From positions 81,928 through 145,927 of the forward strand of contig CAJJDN010000084.1 in assembly GCA_905182985.1 (NCBI GenBank): a stretch of DNA of 64,000 bases, in the 5' to 3' direction. Positions within the stretch are counted from its first letter, which is position 1. Every line of letters begins with the position of its first letter. This DNA is from Paramecium sonneborni (taxonomy: Eukaryota; Ciliophora; Oligohymenophorea; Peniculida; Parameciidae). Position numbers and translations under genes: made by a program. Shown one piece after another: positions 49,584 to 60,973 of this stretch. The notes under the pieces were generated by a model. That model was given only the letters and a program-made list of their open reading frames with translations, was not told where the DNA came from and did not search any database.

Positions 49584-51997
49584 TCAGTTTTAATTCAAAA
49601 ATTTATGTAAATCGAATTTAATCAAAGATCCTTATAACCAAATATCATTTATTTATTATAAATCTTATTTAAGTTTTGATAATGTTTATAGAATATTTGC
49701 CTTAACTTTAATTTCCCCATTATATTTAACATTTTTACTTTATCTATATTTGGATTACAACAAAACAATCTTTGAAATAGAGGAATTATTAATATTGTGA
49801 ATGTTTGCCTCAGATTATTAATTGGCAAATCTGTTCTAAATTATTTATTTCAAAGGCAAGAACCTTTCTCTTTATATCTTACTAAAGAGTATGATTTTCC
49901 TTTGAATGTTTATTTCTTATTATCTGACTAAGATATAATTAGATAGTTGTAGTTTCTTATTAAATGGTAAAATTGAAAAGTTTGATTATCTATTTTATTG
50001 TCTAAAGAGTTTATTTCTTTATTATAATAATTTTAATGGTATGACTTTGGTGATTATATGGTATTGATTTAATTCTTTCCAATCTTCAGGTGGAGTTATA
50101 TCTATTTACCTTAAATAATCGATCACTCTATTGACACAAAATTAAAATCTCTAATAAATAATTTTTTTATTTAATTTAGCTTACCCAATTATTTTTTACA
50201 AAAAGTTATAATTAAAAGATTAATTAGTTTATAATTAATTTTCATCAATTTTATTTTTACTAAATTCTGGTGAAATGTCATTATCTTAAAAAATGATTAC
50301 ATTTTTTCGTTTCAATCTTTGCAATTCAACTTTTTATCTAAATTAATTATTTTTATACTTTTTTCAAGTTTAAACTATTAAAGTATTAATTATTTTCTTC
50401 TTGCATACAATTAGGAAACTTCGAAATTAATGAGTTTACTTTGTTTAAAACATTAAATAAAGAATTTAAATTAAACAATTAAAACATAAGATCTTTATTT
50501 TGCAATAGCATAAGTGAATCTAGGTTACTCATTTAATGCTTCAAATTCTCCAAATATGGTACCTTATAATATAGTTAAAATATTAAATCTATTTTTAGAT
50601 AGTATCCTCACATCTCCTTTGATTAAGTAATAGATTTCATCAGAGATTTATCCTTTTCTATAAATAATTTCATTTTTCTCATAAATTATAAACCTGCATG
50701 ATTTTAAAAGATTTTAAGTATGATTAACATCTTATAAAAAGAATTAAATTTTAATGCATAAGTCTAACATTACACTTAAAGTGAAATAAGTTTAGATAGG
50801 TTTATGGAATTCATTGACCATATAAATGATTTCTTATTCCCAGAATAAATTGTGTAAAGCATTTGTTCTAATATATTTTTAGATTAGTTCTCTAAGTTCA
50901 TCTGGCATTTTAGTCTACAATGCTAAACGATCAAATAAATAATATTGATTATCATCATTAGATAGATTAGATTGCATTAATAATTTAGCAAAATCACCTA
51001 TTTTTACAGAATAATATCCAATAGAAATAATAATCCAAATAACAGATATTTAATAATTTTAAGGTATGTCACCATAACCAACTGTAAATAAGGTTTATGA
51101 TGACCAATAAACACTTGTTATATAATTAAAACCATTATCATGAAATAAAAAAATGCATCCAAATATATGAATTAGTAATAATGCATTCAAAATTACATTT
51201 AATAAAAATATCCATCCTTCTGAGAGTTAATAATTATTATTTTGAGAAAAAGAATCATTTATGATATTTGTATCAAATATTTATCCTTTATAATTTCTTT
51301 AGGGTTTCTTAATAAAGTATTTAATTAATCTTAAAAGTTTAAATAATTATAGTTCTGATTGTTGAATTAAGAATTAATATTATGGTAATGAAATAATATC
51401 AAAAACCATCCAAGTTTTGATATAATGGAGGAATATCAATTTAAATTCGGTAACCAAATTATAATTTTCATCTATATATGCTGTTATGATATTCATCAAT
51501 ATATCAAATGCAAAAATTGCATCAATTATTAATAAAATTTATTATACATCAATTTGATTAGCCATATGTGATGGAAATATAATGGCATAAAAAAATAATA
51601 AGAATTAAATGAATTAATTCCATTTAATTATTAAGTATTGATCTGGATAAAATGGTAAGATGTTTTTTTTTTTGGATTTGAAATATTCAATTCGCTATCT
51701 TAGTTGTTCCTTTGAATATTATGAGAGTGAATCAAAAAAGCTAAGAATTATTATCAATTTTTTAGTATTTTGTTAAAATATTGAACGATAATCAATAATT
51801 GGTTTAATTTTAGAAATGCTTATATTAGGTGAATAATAAGATGAGCTTCTTTTATTAATTAAGTCTTATTTTCTTAAGGCAAATAGACTTTAAGAGAAAT
51901 GTTTATTGCCAATTTTTCTTTTTGAAAGCTAAATATTTTGAGAGTATTCAGCTGAATCTGTTGTTGATGAAATCAAATCTCTATTTGTAGTAATCAT
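49584..51997 (-). CDS. Cyclic-nucleotide-gated K+ channel
   Basis: Predicted 794-aa channel of the voltage/cyclic-nucleotide-gated superfamily, one sure intron at 50330-50358 (29 nt). Order: polar N-terminus; ~60-residue linker with FYPDQYLIIKWNQFIQFLLF leading into S1; S2-S4 with LLIIDAIFAFDILMNIITAY and a weakly charged S4 (LFKLLRLIKYF); pore SSQTLFTVGYGDIPQNY; S6 ISVIWIIISIGYYSVKIGDF. The GYGD filter indicates K+ selectivity. C-linker and cyclic-nucleotide-binding domain follow: FIIYEKNEIIYRKGQISDEI, YYLIKGDVRIL, GTIFGEFEALNEQPR. The last ~250 residues are Gln/Lys-rich. Paramecium swimming depends on K+ and cyclic nucleotide signalling, so a ciliary or surface role is plausible. S4 has few Arg, so voltage sensing may be weak. 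Confidence 0.92.
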
Positions 51998-52067
51998 ATT
52001 ATATATAATAAATTAATTAGTTTTATCAACAATTCATTTATGATAATTTTTCCATTTAATCAATCGT

Positions 52068-52755
52068 TCATAATTAATTTAATTTTGAGGTACTTACTTT
52101 CAATGCAATTAAGAATAATTATTTCAATTCTTTATCTTTTTAAAAACACTTAAAATAGAAGGAATCTATACCTTTATCACTGAATAAGAAATTTCTATAA
52201 TTTTGAGTTGAGATCTTGGTTTATTATTTGCAGTATATTCATTAATTATACAATCTTTACATTTCAAAATACTATATTTACAATCTAAACTAACTAAGAT
52301 GGCTTGATCTAATTTATTAATTTCATTAAGTATCACCGTTCACATTATCTGGAAATAATAAGAAAAAAATTAATTTTTATGTTTTATTTAATTATTTGAA
52401 TCCTTAACAATTTTAATTCTACATTCACATACCTATATTATTTTTTATAGCTATCATTACATAAAACATTTGATGTATTATATATAACATTGGTTCTCTT
52501 ATGATCTAGAATTAAAGATTATGTTTTATTTTCATTCTATTTTAAAGATGATCTAGGAACTATTGTTGCCTAATAAAATATATTTTATTTCTTATCTTAT
52601 ATTGATTTTATCATGTCAGCTTATTTTAATCAATCTCATGTTTAATTCATAAAATTAATTTCCAATTATTTTTTGTTAATTGATGGATTGTAACGATTAA
52701 AAGTATTAGGAGTAATCTCACTTATTGTATATATATTAATATCTATCATGATCAT
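52068..52755 (-). pseudogene. PH-like gene interrupted by three in-frame TGA codons
   Basis: With introns on the plus strand at 52403-52428 and 52149-52171, a 213-codon frame runs from ATG 52755 to TGA 52068. It holds internal TGAs at 52636-52638, 52630-52632 and 52340-52342. Residues look coding: ISEITPNTFNRYNPSINK, TVILNEINKLDQAIL, CFQKDKELKQLFLIALK; the last half suggests a PH domain C-terminal helix. At all three sites a Trp would fit the context, and no TGG codon occurs in the frame. It is most simply a decayed gene or error-laden sequence. Other intron choices are possible. Confidence 0.4.
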
Positions 52756-52803
52756 ATTATTTCATTAAATTTAAAATTTAATATATATATAATATACAGA
52801 AAC

Positions 52804-53259
52804 ATGGAAGTATAAAATATTTTATACGAAAAATGTGAATTTTGTAATCGTTAGTTCTTTGAAGGTAAATTAAAAATGCATTTAAAATTATGCAGTAAAG
52901 ACAAACCAATGATCTTTGTTGCAAAAGGAAAAGAAGAAATAAAAAAAAAAAGACCTAAATCTACGATTAAACCCAAATCTTTAGGACCAAATAAAACTAA
53001 CAGAGAAAACACTTCATTAGATAAAAGCTATATAACAACTGCAGAATGTCATATTTGTGGAAGAAAATTTAATCCTCGAAATCTAGAAAGTCATTTAGAA
53101 CTTTGTCAAAAAAATTAAAAAGAATTAATGTACAAAAAAATGCTCATTGAAAAATAACTTAAATAAAAAAAAATTTTTACATATCACTGTAAATAATGCA
53201 GCTATGAAATGGATCAAGATCATAATTTTTGTGGGAGATGTGGCTCAAAAAGAAAATGA
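52804..53259 (+). CDS. C2HC zinc-finger protein (ZC2HC1-like) with C-terminal zinc ribbon
   Basis: Predicted 151-aa intronless protein. Two C2HC fingers: CEFCNRQFFEGKLKMHLKLC and CHICGRKFNPRNLESHLELC, each with Cys-x2-Cys, then His-x-x-x-Cys spacing. They are separated by a ~60-residue basic linker. At the C-terminus CKQCSYEMDQDHNFCGRCG gives a four-Cys zinc-ribbon-like module. C2HC proteins of this type occur in ciliated eukaryotes and are often linked to cilia or RNA; the precise role is unknown. All metal ligands are present. Confidence 0.85.
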
Positions 53260-53883
53260 TAAAATTTATTAAAATTAATTTAAAATCTTACTCTACAAGT
53301 TTTGTATTATTTATTGTCTCTTTTAAAACATTAGATTTCATTATTATTTTATTATTAATATCTTAATTATTGTAACTTTTATAAATATTTAATATTATAT
53401 TTTATTTATAAAAATATGATCAGTTATTCTTACTATTCAGAAGTTTAATACATTATGAAATACCTCTTTTTTTAGAAAAAATAGAAATCTTAAAATTTAG
53501 GAATGAGAAGCTACAAAAATAAACCAATTTATATAAAAATCTTAGTTAGATATATAATATGATTTATTTATGATTCTTACATATCCAAATAAATGACTGC
53601 CTTTAATTTAATATGACTAGTGTTGGATCTAATATTATTTATTAGTATATTCAATTATTGTAAAAACGATAATTATTTATCTTGATATAGAAGATAAACT
53701 GATCAATTTGATTGAAAAAATTTAGATGTAAAAAATCTATACCATAGAGAAATGAATAATAAAGATAGTTATAAAATCATGTAGTTCCTATAGGTTAAAA
53801 GTTGGAAAGGGAACTAAGAGTATTGAAATAGATAAGAAAGAAAAGAATGAAGGTTTGAATTATATTATATAAATAAATATATT
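53260..53883. other. Intergenic, no gene supported
   Basis: A 620-base spacer. A 48-codon frame near 53416 and a short one near 53757 are within chance. No RNA gene or repeat seen. It presumably includes the promoter of the NEK kinase. Confidence 0.5.
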
Positions 53884-55998
53884 ATGAAATAAAGGCCAAC
53901 AACAGCGAAAGTTCCAAAAACTATAGATTAAAAGGAAATTCAATAGCTACATGATTTAGATAGTAATTTAATGGTTAGAATCTAGGTCGTTAATATTAAC
54001 TAATTGGTAGTAATCTATCTCATTTTACAATTTTGAATGAATTGGGGAAGGGTTCTTATGGAGTAGTTTATAAAGTGAAATCAACTCAGGATGGAAATAT
54101 TTATGTACTTAAAAAGATCAATCTAACTCATTTGAAGCCAAAGCATCAAGGTATGCGTGTTTCATATTAAAAGCTGAGGCACTCAAAGAGGCATAACTTT
54201 TAAGGAAACTGAAACATCCAAATATTATCACATATTATATGAGTTTTATTGAGCTAGACAATCTCTGCATAATAATGGAGTATGCTGAAGGAGGAGATCT
54301 TTAGAAAGTAGTAATCATTAAGTTATTTAGTTACTAAAAGATTACAAAGAAAGAAGAAAATTTATGTAAGAGGAAACAATTTGGGAGATGAGTAGGGAAC
54401 TTAGTTCTGCTTTGTAGCATCTTCATGAAAACAATATAATTCATAGGGATATAAAAACACTCAATGTATTTCTGACAAAGGATAAGCATGTAAAATTAGG
54501 GGATTTGGGAGTATCAAAAATATTCAATTCTGATACAGCATTATAAGGTACTAGAGTGGGGACACCTCTATATTTATCCCCTGAACTTGTTTAGCATTAA
54601 CCTTATGATTATAAGGTAGATATATGGGCTTTGGGATGTGTAGTATTTTACATGGCAGCATTAGAGCCTCCATTTTAGGGTGAGAATTTGATAGCTTTGG
54701 GATATAGTATAGTTAATAGGGCACCTAAAGGATTACCACCTTAATATTCAACAAGTACAATTTGTATAAGTAAATTATTAAAGGATTAAGTCAGTTTATA
54801 TGGAAGTTGCTTGAAAAGATTCCAGCATTGAGGCCAAGTATATAAGAAGTGAATACAATATATTTCTAATAAAGAAGTTAGGGATAGAGAATTTCATAGT
54901 AGATTATATTAATAACATAGACAACTTGATGAAGGATTACCATAGATGTAATATCAATAGCACTAATTATAAAGGCCATAAACTTCTAATCCGAAGACAT
55001 ATGCAATGTAGGCTTAGGAAACAGAGAAGATGAAGAAAACTAGAAAACCATAACAATAAGATTTAATAAGTAACGGATCTGATACAATTTATATGGGAGA
55101 TGTAATAGAGATGACTTAAAAATAAATAGAGAATGAATAAATTTCTAGGGCTTAATAATATTAATAATTGTTGAAAGATCAATAAGAGAAATTAGAGAAA
55201 GAGAGACTTGAAAGAGAAAGAATCGATAGAGAAAGGTAAGAGAGAATGGATAGAGAAAGATAAGAAAGACTAGAGAAAGAAAGATTAGATAGATTAGAAA
55301 AGTAAGAGAGACTTGAAAAAGAAAAAATGTAAAAATTAGAAAGAGAAAGATAATAAAAAGAATTATAAGAATAAGAAAGATTAAAATAAATAGAATAATA
55401 AGAATCTAAATATAATTAATAATAATACTAATAATAATAAGTCATTAAGATTTAATCTAATTAAGTTGAATTATACATTCAAGATATAGATGATAAATAA
55501 TTTTAAGAAGAAAGAAAGAATTCATTCTCTCTCGAATAATAACCTAAATTTAAACTTGAAATTAAACATACTAAACCATAAAATACTTACAAATAAAATG
55601 TATAAATTAGACCATTGTCAGCTTAAGCAAGAGGATCCTCTTTTGCCAATATCTCTTGTAGAGCTAAATTAATTCCAGTCTAGTAAAATTAATCAGTTAA
55701 AGAAGTCAAAAAATTCACCATTTTGGATTTGAATCCTAACTCTAGTCAACCATCTATGCATTAAGATACGCCCATACAATAAGAACCTTATATCAAATAT
55801 CCTAATACTAATGGGGGTTAAAATACTGTTATTAATAATGTAAACAATATAGTCAATAATTAACCAAACAAAACCAAGGAAAATATTCGTATTAAAAGTG
55901 CTCTTATATTGTCATACTCCAATAAAAGATAATAACAGGATCCATAATCCAATTAAATTGTTAAACATTATACGTTGAAAGATTTGGTAGAATCGTGA
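53884..55998 (+). CDS. NIMA-related (NEK) protein kinase with long coiled-coil tail
   Basis: Predicted ~659-aa kinase. Introns 53963-53985, 54151-54173, 54308-54330 and 54755-54783. Kinase core ~residues 40-290: [51 protein letters not shown] (DLG for DFG, common in NEKs), [25 protein letters not shown]. Downstream, a frame change near 54840-54885 needs one more intron (a 37- or 40-nt one would fit) or an indel. The tail is ~350 residues with a highly charged coiled coil ([15 protein letters not shown]), a Gln run, then a Ser/Asn-rich end. NEKs control cilia length, basal bodies and cell cycle in ciliates. Catalytic Lys and Asp are intact. Confidence 0.88.
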
Positions 55999-56306
55999 TA
56001 ATAATTATTTATTTTTTTGGATAATATAGATATGATCATAACATTTGTAATAATTTTTGTTTTTATTCCGTTCTAAATTTTTTAAAGTTATTATTGATCT
56101 CATTTATTTATTTCATTCTATATTAGATCAAATCAATCTTAAAAAATTATAAAATAATTTGAAAATAAACTCTGTGACCAATAATCATTTAATTCATTAT
56201 TATTTTAAATCGTTGTAATTCTATAAAGAAAAATAAATCCTCTCTTCAAAAAATATTTTATTTTTTTGACCACATCCCAATTATAGTGTAAGATATATTT
56301 ACCTCA
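55999..56306. other. Intergenic, no gene seen
   Basis: AT-rich spacer between the NEK 3' end and duplication D. No supported frame. It is likely the 3' UTR region. Confidence 0.45.
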
Positions 56307-57083
56307 TAATATAATTAAGTATTTCTCATATTTTATAAAAATCAGGAATCACTTTCACCATATCATTCCAACCATTATTTAAGTAATATTGTGTTAAAAT
56401 TTTACAGCAAGAAATAATCCATTCTAACCAAGTATTAGATCAAAATGTTCTTCTCTAGCAAGTGAAATATAATTGACTTATTATTAATTAGTTTACAAAT
56501 GGGAATGGTCATCCTGATCAAACTCAAAAAAATAAAGTTGATTGTCTGTCAATAAATAGAAAGGTTCTTTTATTACTTATTCTATTGTATTAAAAACCAC
56601 TTAATGCCCCTTTAGTTATCATAGATATAGTAGCAATAACTGTTCACTTAAGATAATCCCACCAAATAGTCTTGACATTTTTCAAAAAAATCCTAAACAG
56701 TAAGCTCAACATTTTTTTAATATTCATTGCATTATTCGAACTTTGTAAAAAATCTAAGCTAAGAATATATTTGTCGTTTAGTTATATTCGAAATAAGCCG
56801 TCTTAAGCTTCAAAAAATCAAAATGTTTTAAAAGTCATCAAGATTTTTTGGCACATTTTATAAAATCGAATAAAACCTTTTGCGAACTTTAGAAGGAGTT
56901 GTATATGATGTAATATTATTATTGATATTGATATAATTATTATTTTACATATTATTATAGGATCTCGAATTCTTCTAGAAAAGTTAAATGAATATAAACT
57001 ACATTTAAAAGATTGCTTGTTTCTATACTATTATTTATAAAATCAAACAAATAATTTTTTCATTGCCTAAGCCATCACCTTAT
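56307..57083. repeat. Perfect direct duplication D, first copy
   Basis: 777 bases repeated at 57457-58233 across a 373-N gap. The first copy contains the same broken minus-strand frames and the last ~13 codons of the TPR gene (57043-57083), then hits the gap. Confidence 0.9.
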
Positions 57084-57456
57084 NNNNNNNNNNNNNNNNN
57101 NNNNNNNNNNNNNNNNNNNNNNNNNNNNNNNNNNNNNNNNNNNNNNNNNNNNNNNNNNNNNNNNNNNNNNNNNNNNNNNNNNNNNNNNNNNNNNNNNNNN
57201 NNNNNNNNNNNNNNNNNNNNNNNNNNNNNNNNNNNNNNNNNNNNNNNNNNNNNNNNNNNNNNNNNNNNNNNNNNNNNNNNNNNNNNNNNNNNNNNNNNNN
57301 NNNNNNNNNNNNNNNNNNNNNNNNNNNNNNNNNNNNNNNNNNNNNNNNNNNNNNNNNNNNNNNNNNNNNNNNNNNNNNNNNNNNNNNNNNNNNNNNNNNN
57401 NNNNNNNNNNNNNNNNNNNNNNNNNNNNNNNNNNNNNNNNNNNNNNNNNNNNNNNN
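57084..57456. other. Assembly gap (373 N)
   Basis: Run of unknown bases between identical flanks. The estimated length is probably an artefact of the unmerged overlap. Confidence 0.95.
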
Positions 57457-58192
57457 TAATATAATTAAGTATTTCTCATATTTTATAAAAATCAGGAATC
57501 ACTTTCACCATATCATTCCAACCATTATTTAAGTAATATTGTGTTAAAATTTTACAGCAAGAAATAATCCATTCTAACCAAGTATTAGATCAAAATGTTC
57601 TTCTCTAGCAAGTGAAATATAATTGACTTATTATTAATTAGTTTACAAATGGGAATGGTCATCCTGATCAAACTCAAAAAAATAAAGTTGATTGTCTGTC
57701 AATAAATAGAAAGGTTCTTTTATTACTTATTCTATTGTATTAAAAACCACTTAATGCCCCTTTAGTTATCATAGATATAGTAGCAATAACTGTTCACTTA
57801 AGATAATCCCACCAAATAGTCTTGACATTTTTCAAAAAAATCCTAAACAGTAAGCTCAACATTTTTTTAATATTCATTGCATTATTCGAACTTTGTAAAA
57901 AATCTAAGCTAAGAATATATTTGTCGTTTAGTTATATTCGAAATAAGCCGTCTTAAGCTTCAAAAAATCAAAATGTTTTAAAAGTCATCAAGATTTTTTG
58001 GCACATTTTATAAAATCGAATAAAACCTTTTGCGAACTTTAGAAGGAGTTGTATATGATGTAATATTATTATTGATATTGATATAATTATTATTTTACAT
58101 ATTATTATAGGATCTCGAATTCTTCTAGAAAAGTTAAATGAATATAAACTACATTTAAAAGATTGCTTGTTTCTATACTATTATTTATAAAA
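57457..58192 (-). pseudogene. Uncertain or decayed minus-strand gene
   Basis: Two overlapping minus-strand frames look coding. One (about 58050 down to 57701) reads KVRKRFYSILQNVPKNLDDF, then a TGA, then SLRRLISNITKRQIYSQLRF and VELTVQDFFEKCQDYLVGLS. The other (about 57720 down to 57510) reads KEPFYLLTDNQLYFFEFDQD and REEHFDLILGQNGLFLAVKF. I could not find introns that join them in frame. It may be a real gene with missed introns, or a pseudogene. The same bases are present as copy one at 56307-57042. Confidence 0.35.
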
Positions 58193-58233
58193 TCAAACAA
58201 ATAATTTTTTCATTGCCTAAGCCATCACCTTAT
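57457..58233. repeat. Perfect direct duplication D, second copy
   Basis: Second copy of 56307-57083; unique sequence resumes at 58234 inside the TPR gene. Confidence 0.9.
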
Positions 58234-58736
58234 CTTATTTAGCTTCCTTGGCTTGGATTTATTTTAACTAATCTCTTATGTCTATTTTATTATCAGTTTT
58301 CTGCACTTCAATCAACTATTCCTTAGCTTCATCCAAATTATTTAATTCAATGTTGCAAATAGCCAATCTATACAGGACTTTGATATTCTTATTAATCTCT
58401 AAACTTTTCTTCGCAACTTCTCTTCCTTTGTCATACTTTTATTAATTAATATAGACTTAAGCCATATTTCCAAATGTTTAGCATTTTAATTATTGAATAA
58501 TATTAGTCTCTTCTTAAGTTGTTAATTGATTCTATATTTATATTATATTATTTTACCTTAGCATATTAAGCCAATTCATTTTCTTAACTTATCAAACCAT
58601 TTATGTATAAAAATACTTTATGATAACAAGTTAATGCTTTTTTCCAATCTTAATTTTTAAAATATTAATTTCCTTCATCTTTATATTACTATGCCATCTT
58701 TATTTTTTCTTAAATTGTCAACTCTTAATTATTCAT
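58193..58736 (-). CDS. Small TPR protein (TTC9/immunophilin-TPR-like)
   Basis: Predicted 172-aa protein, intron at 58532-58556. Three TPR units: KMAQQYKDEGNQYFKNQDWK, GNMAQVYINQQKYDKGREVA and VLYRLAICNIELNNLDEAK, the last followed by a helix rich in Lys/Gln. The layout EGN..YF...W..AL..Y at the start and K.LYR.A in the last repeat match the TPR module of TTC9 and large immunophilins, which can bind Hsp90 C-termini. No FKBP or other domain is attached. Co-chaperone is a reasonable but unproved role. Confidence 0.82.
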
Positions 58737-59237
58737 TATTAAAATTAATAATATAAAAAATTAAATTTTTATATTTTTTATAAATATTTTCTTTCCAATA
58801 AATTATATAGTTAATTTATAGATGTATTGATTTCAATTCATATAATTAATAAAGAATACAATATTTATGATCTTTAATTCACAAGAATATTGTATGATAA
58901 GAGTATTTTAAGACTTTCTTTTGAAAACCTAAAAGAATTAAATAAACAATGATAACAGGTGGATAATTCAATAATAAGTAGATTAAGATAAGATAAATAA
59001 CTTTAGAGATAGAAAGAAACATAAAATGAATGATAGAGCGATTTCTGAAAATGCTTGATTAATAAAAATATTATAAAAAATTTATAAAATTTTAATTGAA
59101 ATTTATAATAAATTTAATTAAAAGTGCATCATTTTTGATGACATACTATAAATATATATTATGAGATTTGAGTTTATGAGGTTTTATAATAATTAGCAAT
59201 AAGATATAATTAATTCAAAAAATATTATAAAAAAATA
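58737..59237. other. Divergent intergenic region
   Basis: A 500-base AT-rich region between two divergent genes. Short frames only (about 27 codons near 58950). Expected to hold both promoters; no repeat or RNA gene seen. Confidence 0.5.
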
Positions 59238-60885
59238 ATGGAACAAAGAGATGGATAATCGATTGGTTAGACAAATGGTCTAGCATTAACAACAGGACAT
59301 GGAGGGAGTGAATAAAACAAATTACTTCATAAGATGAGCGAATCAAGTAGTCCGATGAAGACAGATCTTTAAATAAATTAGAACAAAGAAATATATTCAG
59401 ATGAAGAAATGAAAAACTTTACAAAGAGGGGAATAATTTCATTGATAGGAGGTGTAATTTTACATTTAGAACTGGGAACTTTTTATGTTTGGGGATCAAT
59501 AAGTAATAAATTAAAAATAATATTTTAATAGGTCCTTATGTAGCTGCATGGATGAGAGAAAAAGACAAAGGAGTAACACTAAACTTCATGGCTATAATAT
59601 TTCCAATACTTGGAGTAATAACAATGTCAGTTCTTTCATTTGGAATAAAGATAGCAGAGAGAATTGGATTTAAAGTTACGATAGGAATAGGATCATTTAC
59701 AATAGCACTTGCTTTTTTGATAATCTCATTCATCTAAGAGATAGGAGGATTTATAGCAGTATATTGTATAATGGTTGGAATATCTGGTGGTTTATTGTAT
59801 ATGTTACCAATTATATGTGGATGGAGATACTTTCCTAATAGAAGAGGATTAGTATCAGGCATGACAATTGGTGGATATGGATTTGGGTCATTTATTTTTA
59901 ATTTTGTTTGTAAGGCAATAGCAAACCCAAATAATTTAAAGCCTACAGTAATAGAGAAAGAAGATGGAAAAGATGTCAAATACTTTGATAATTAAGTAGG
60001 AGATGAAGTTCCCTTAATGTTGTAAGTCTTGGCTGCCAGCTATCTTGGATTAGGCATAATAGCTACAATAATGATTAGATACCCATCTGAAATAGATCCT
60101 GATAAAATGTTAGCTACTTTAGATGCTGAAGAATAAAAAAAAAGAAAAGAAGGTGCAGCTCCTCCTCCTCCTCCAGTTTTACCTGCTCATAAAGAATGTG
60201 TAGAAGTGTAAGATATTTTATTTATTTTATTAGTTCTAGAGGCATAAAACATCCATCTTTTGTTATTCTTCAATTAATAGTTTTGATGTCTTGCACTTTT
60301 GGTATGTTGATATCAAATTGCTATAAATATTATGGTTTAGAGTTGGGTATAGATGATGCTACTTTAACTGCTACAGGATCAGTTGCAGGAGTAATGAATG
60401 GATCATCAAGATTCTTTTGGGCTACTTTAACAGATAAAACATCATATAAATTCACATTTACTTTAATATCAATTCTTAATCTAATAACAACTGCTATTTT
60501 ACCATATAATAAAGATGGAATTGGCTATCTTTTATTGATAGCTGTAGTATATCTTGCTGAAGGAGGATTATTAGCTACTTATCCAGTCATTTGTGCTAAG
60601 ATTTATGGAAAGAAGATTGGGGGTTTAATGTATGGATTTATGTTTTTCTTTGTTGGAGTCTCTAATATGATTGGATATATTTTATATGCTTTTGCTAGAA
60701 AATAAATTAAATGGGAAGGAGTCTTTTGGATTTGTTTTTCATTAAATGTTATCGGAATTATTTTAGGACTTGTACTTAAAGAAGTTGGTTATGATTGGAG
60801 AGATTAAGCAGTCATTGATGCAGAAAAGGAAAAAGAATAAGAAAAAGAAAGAGAATTATAAAACTTAGCTTAAAATCAAAATTGA
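59238..60885 (+). CDS. MFS transporter, oxalate/formate or monocarboxylate type
   Basis: Predicted 530-aa carrier, introns 59503-59531 and 60208-60233. After a ~65-residue polar N-terminus, first helix IISLIGGVILHLELGTFYVW, with GSISPYVAAWMRE typical of the OFA/MCT branch. Further marks: GISGGLLYMLPIICGWRYFP and NRRGLVSGMTIGGYGFGSFI (the NRRGLxxG signature after helix 4). A large loop between halves ends with a Pro run (APPPPPVLPAHKE). The second half has SSRFFWATLTDKTSYK (loop 8-9 motif) and EGGLLATYPVICAKIYGKK. The Gln/Glu-rich tail is cytosolic. Substrate is likely a small organic acid, by family only. Signatures are clear and the gene is intact. Confidence 0.9.
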
Positions 60886-60973
60886 ATTAATATTTTTATT
60901 TTACATTACTGTGATTTCTATTTGTTATTTTATAATTATTTTATTCATTCTAAATTAATATTTATATTGCTAA

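Noticed and set aside
52068..52755. Nuclear insertion of mitochondrial DNA as the explanation for TGA read as Trp
   Set aside because: The same frame needs TAA and TAG as Gln, which are stops in the Paramecium mitochondrial code, and it holds nuclear-type introns.
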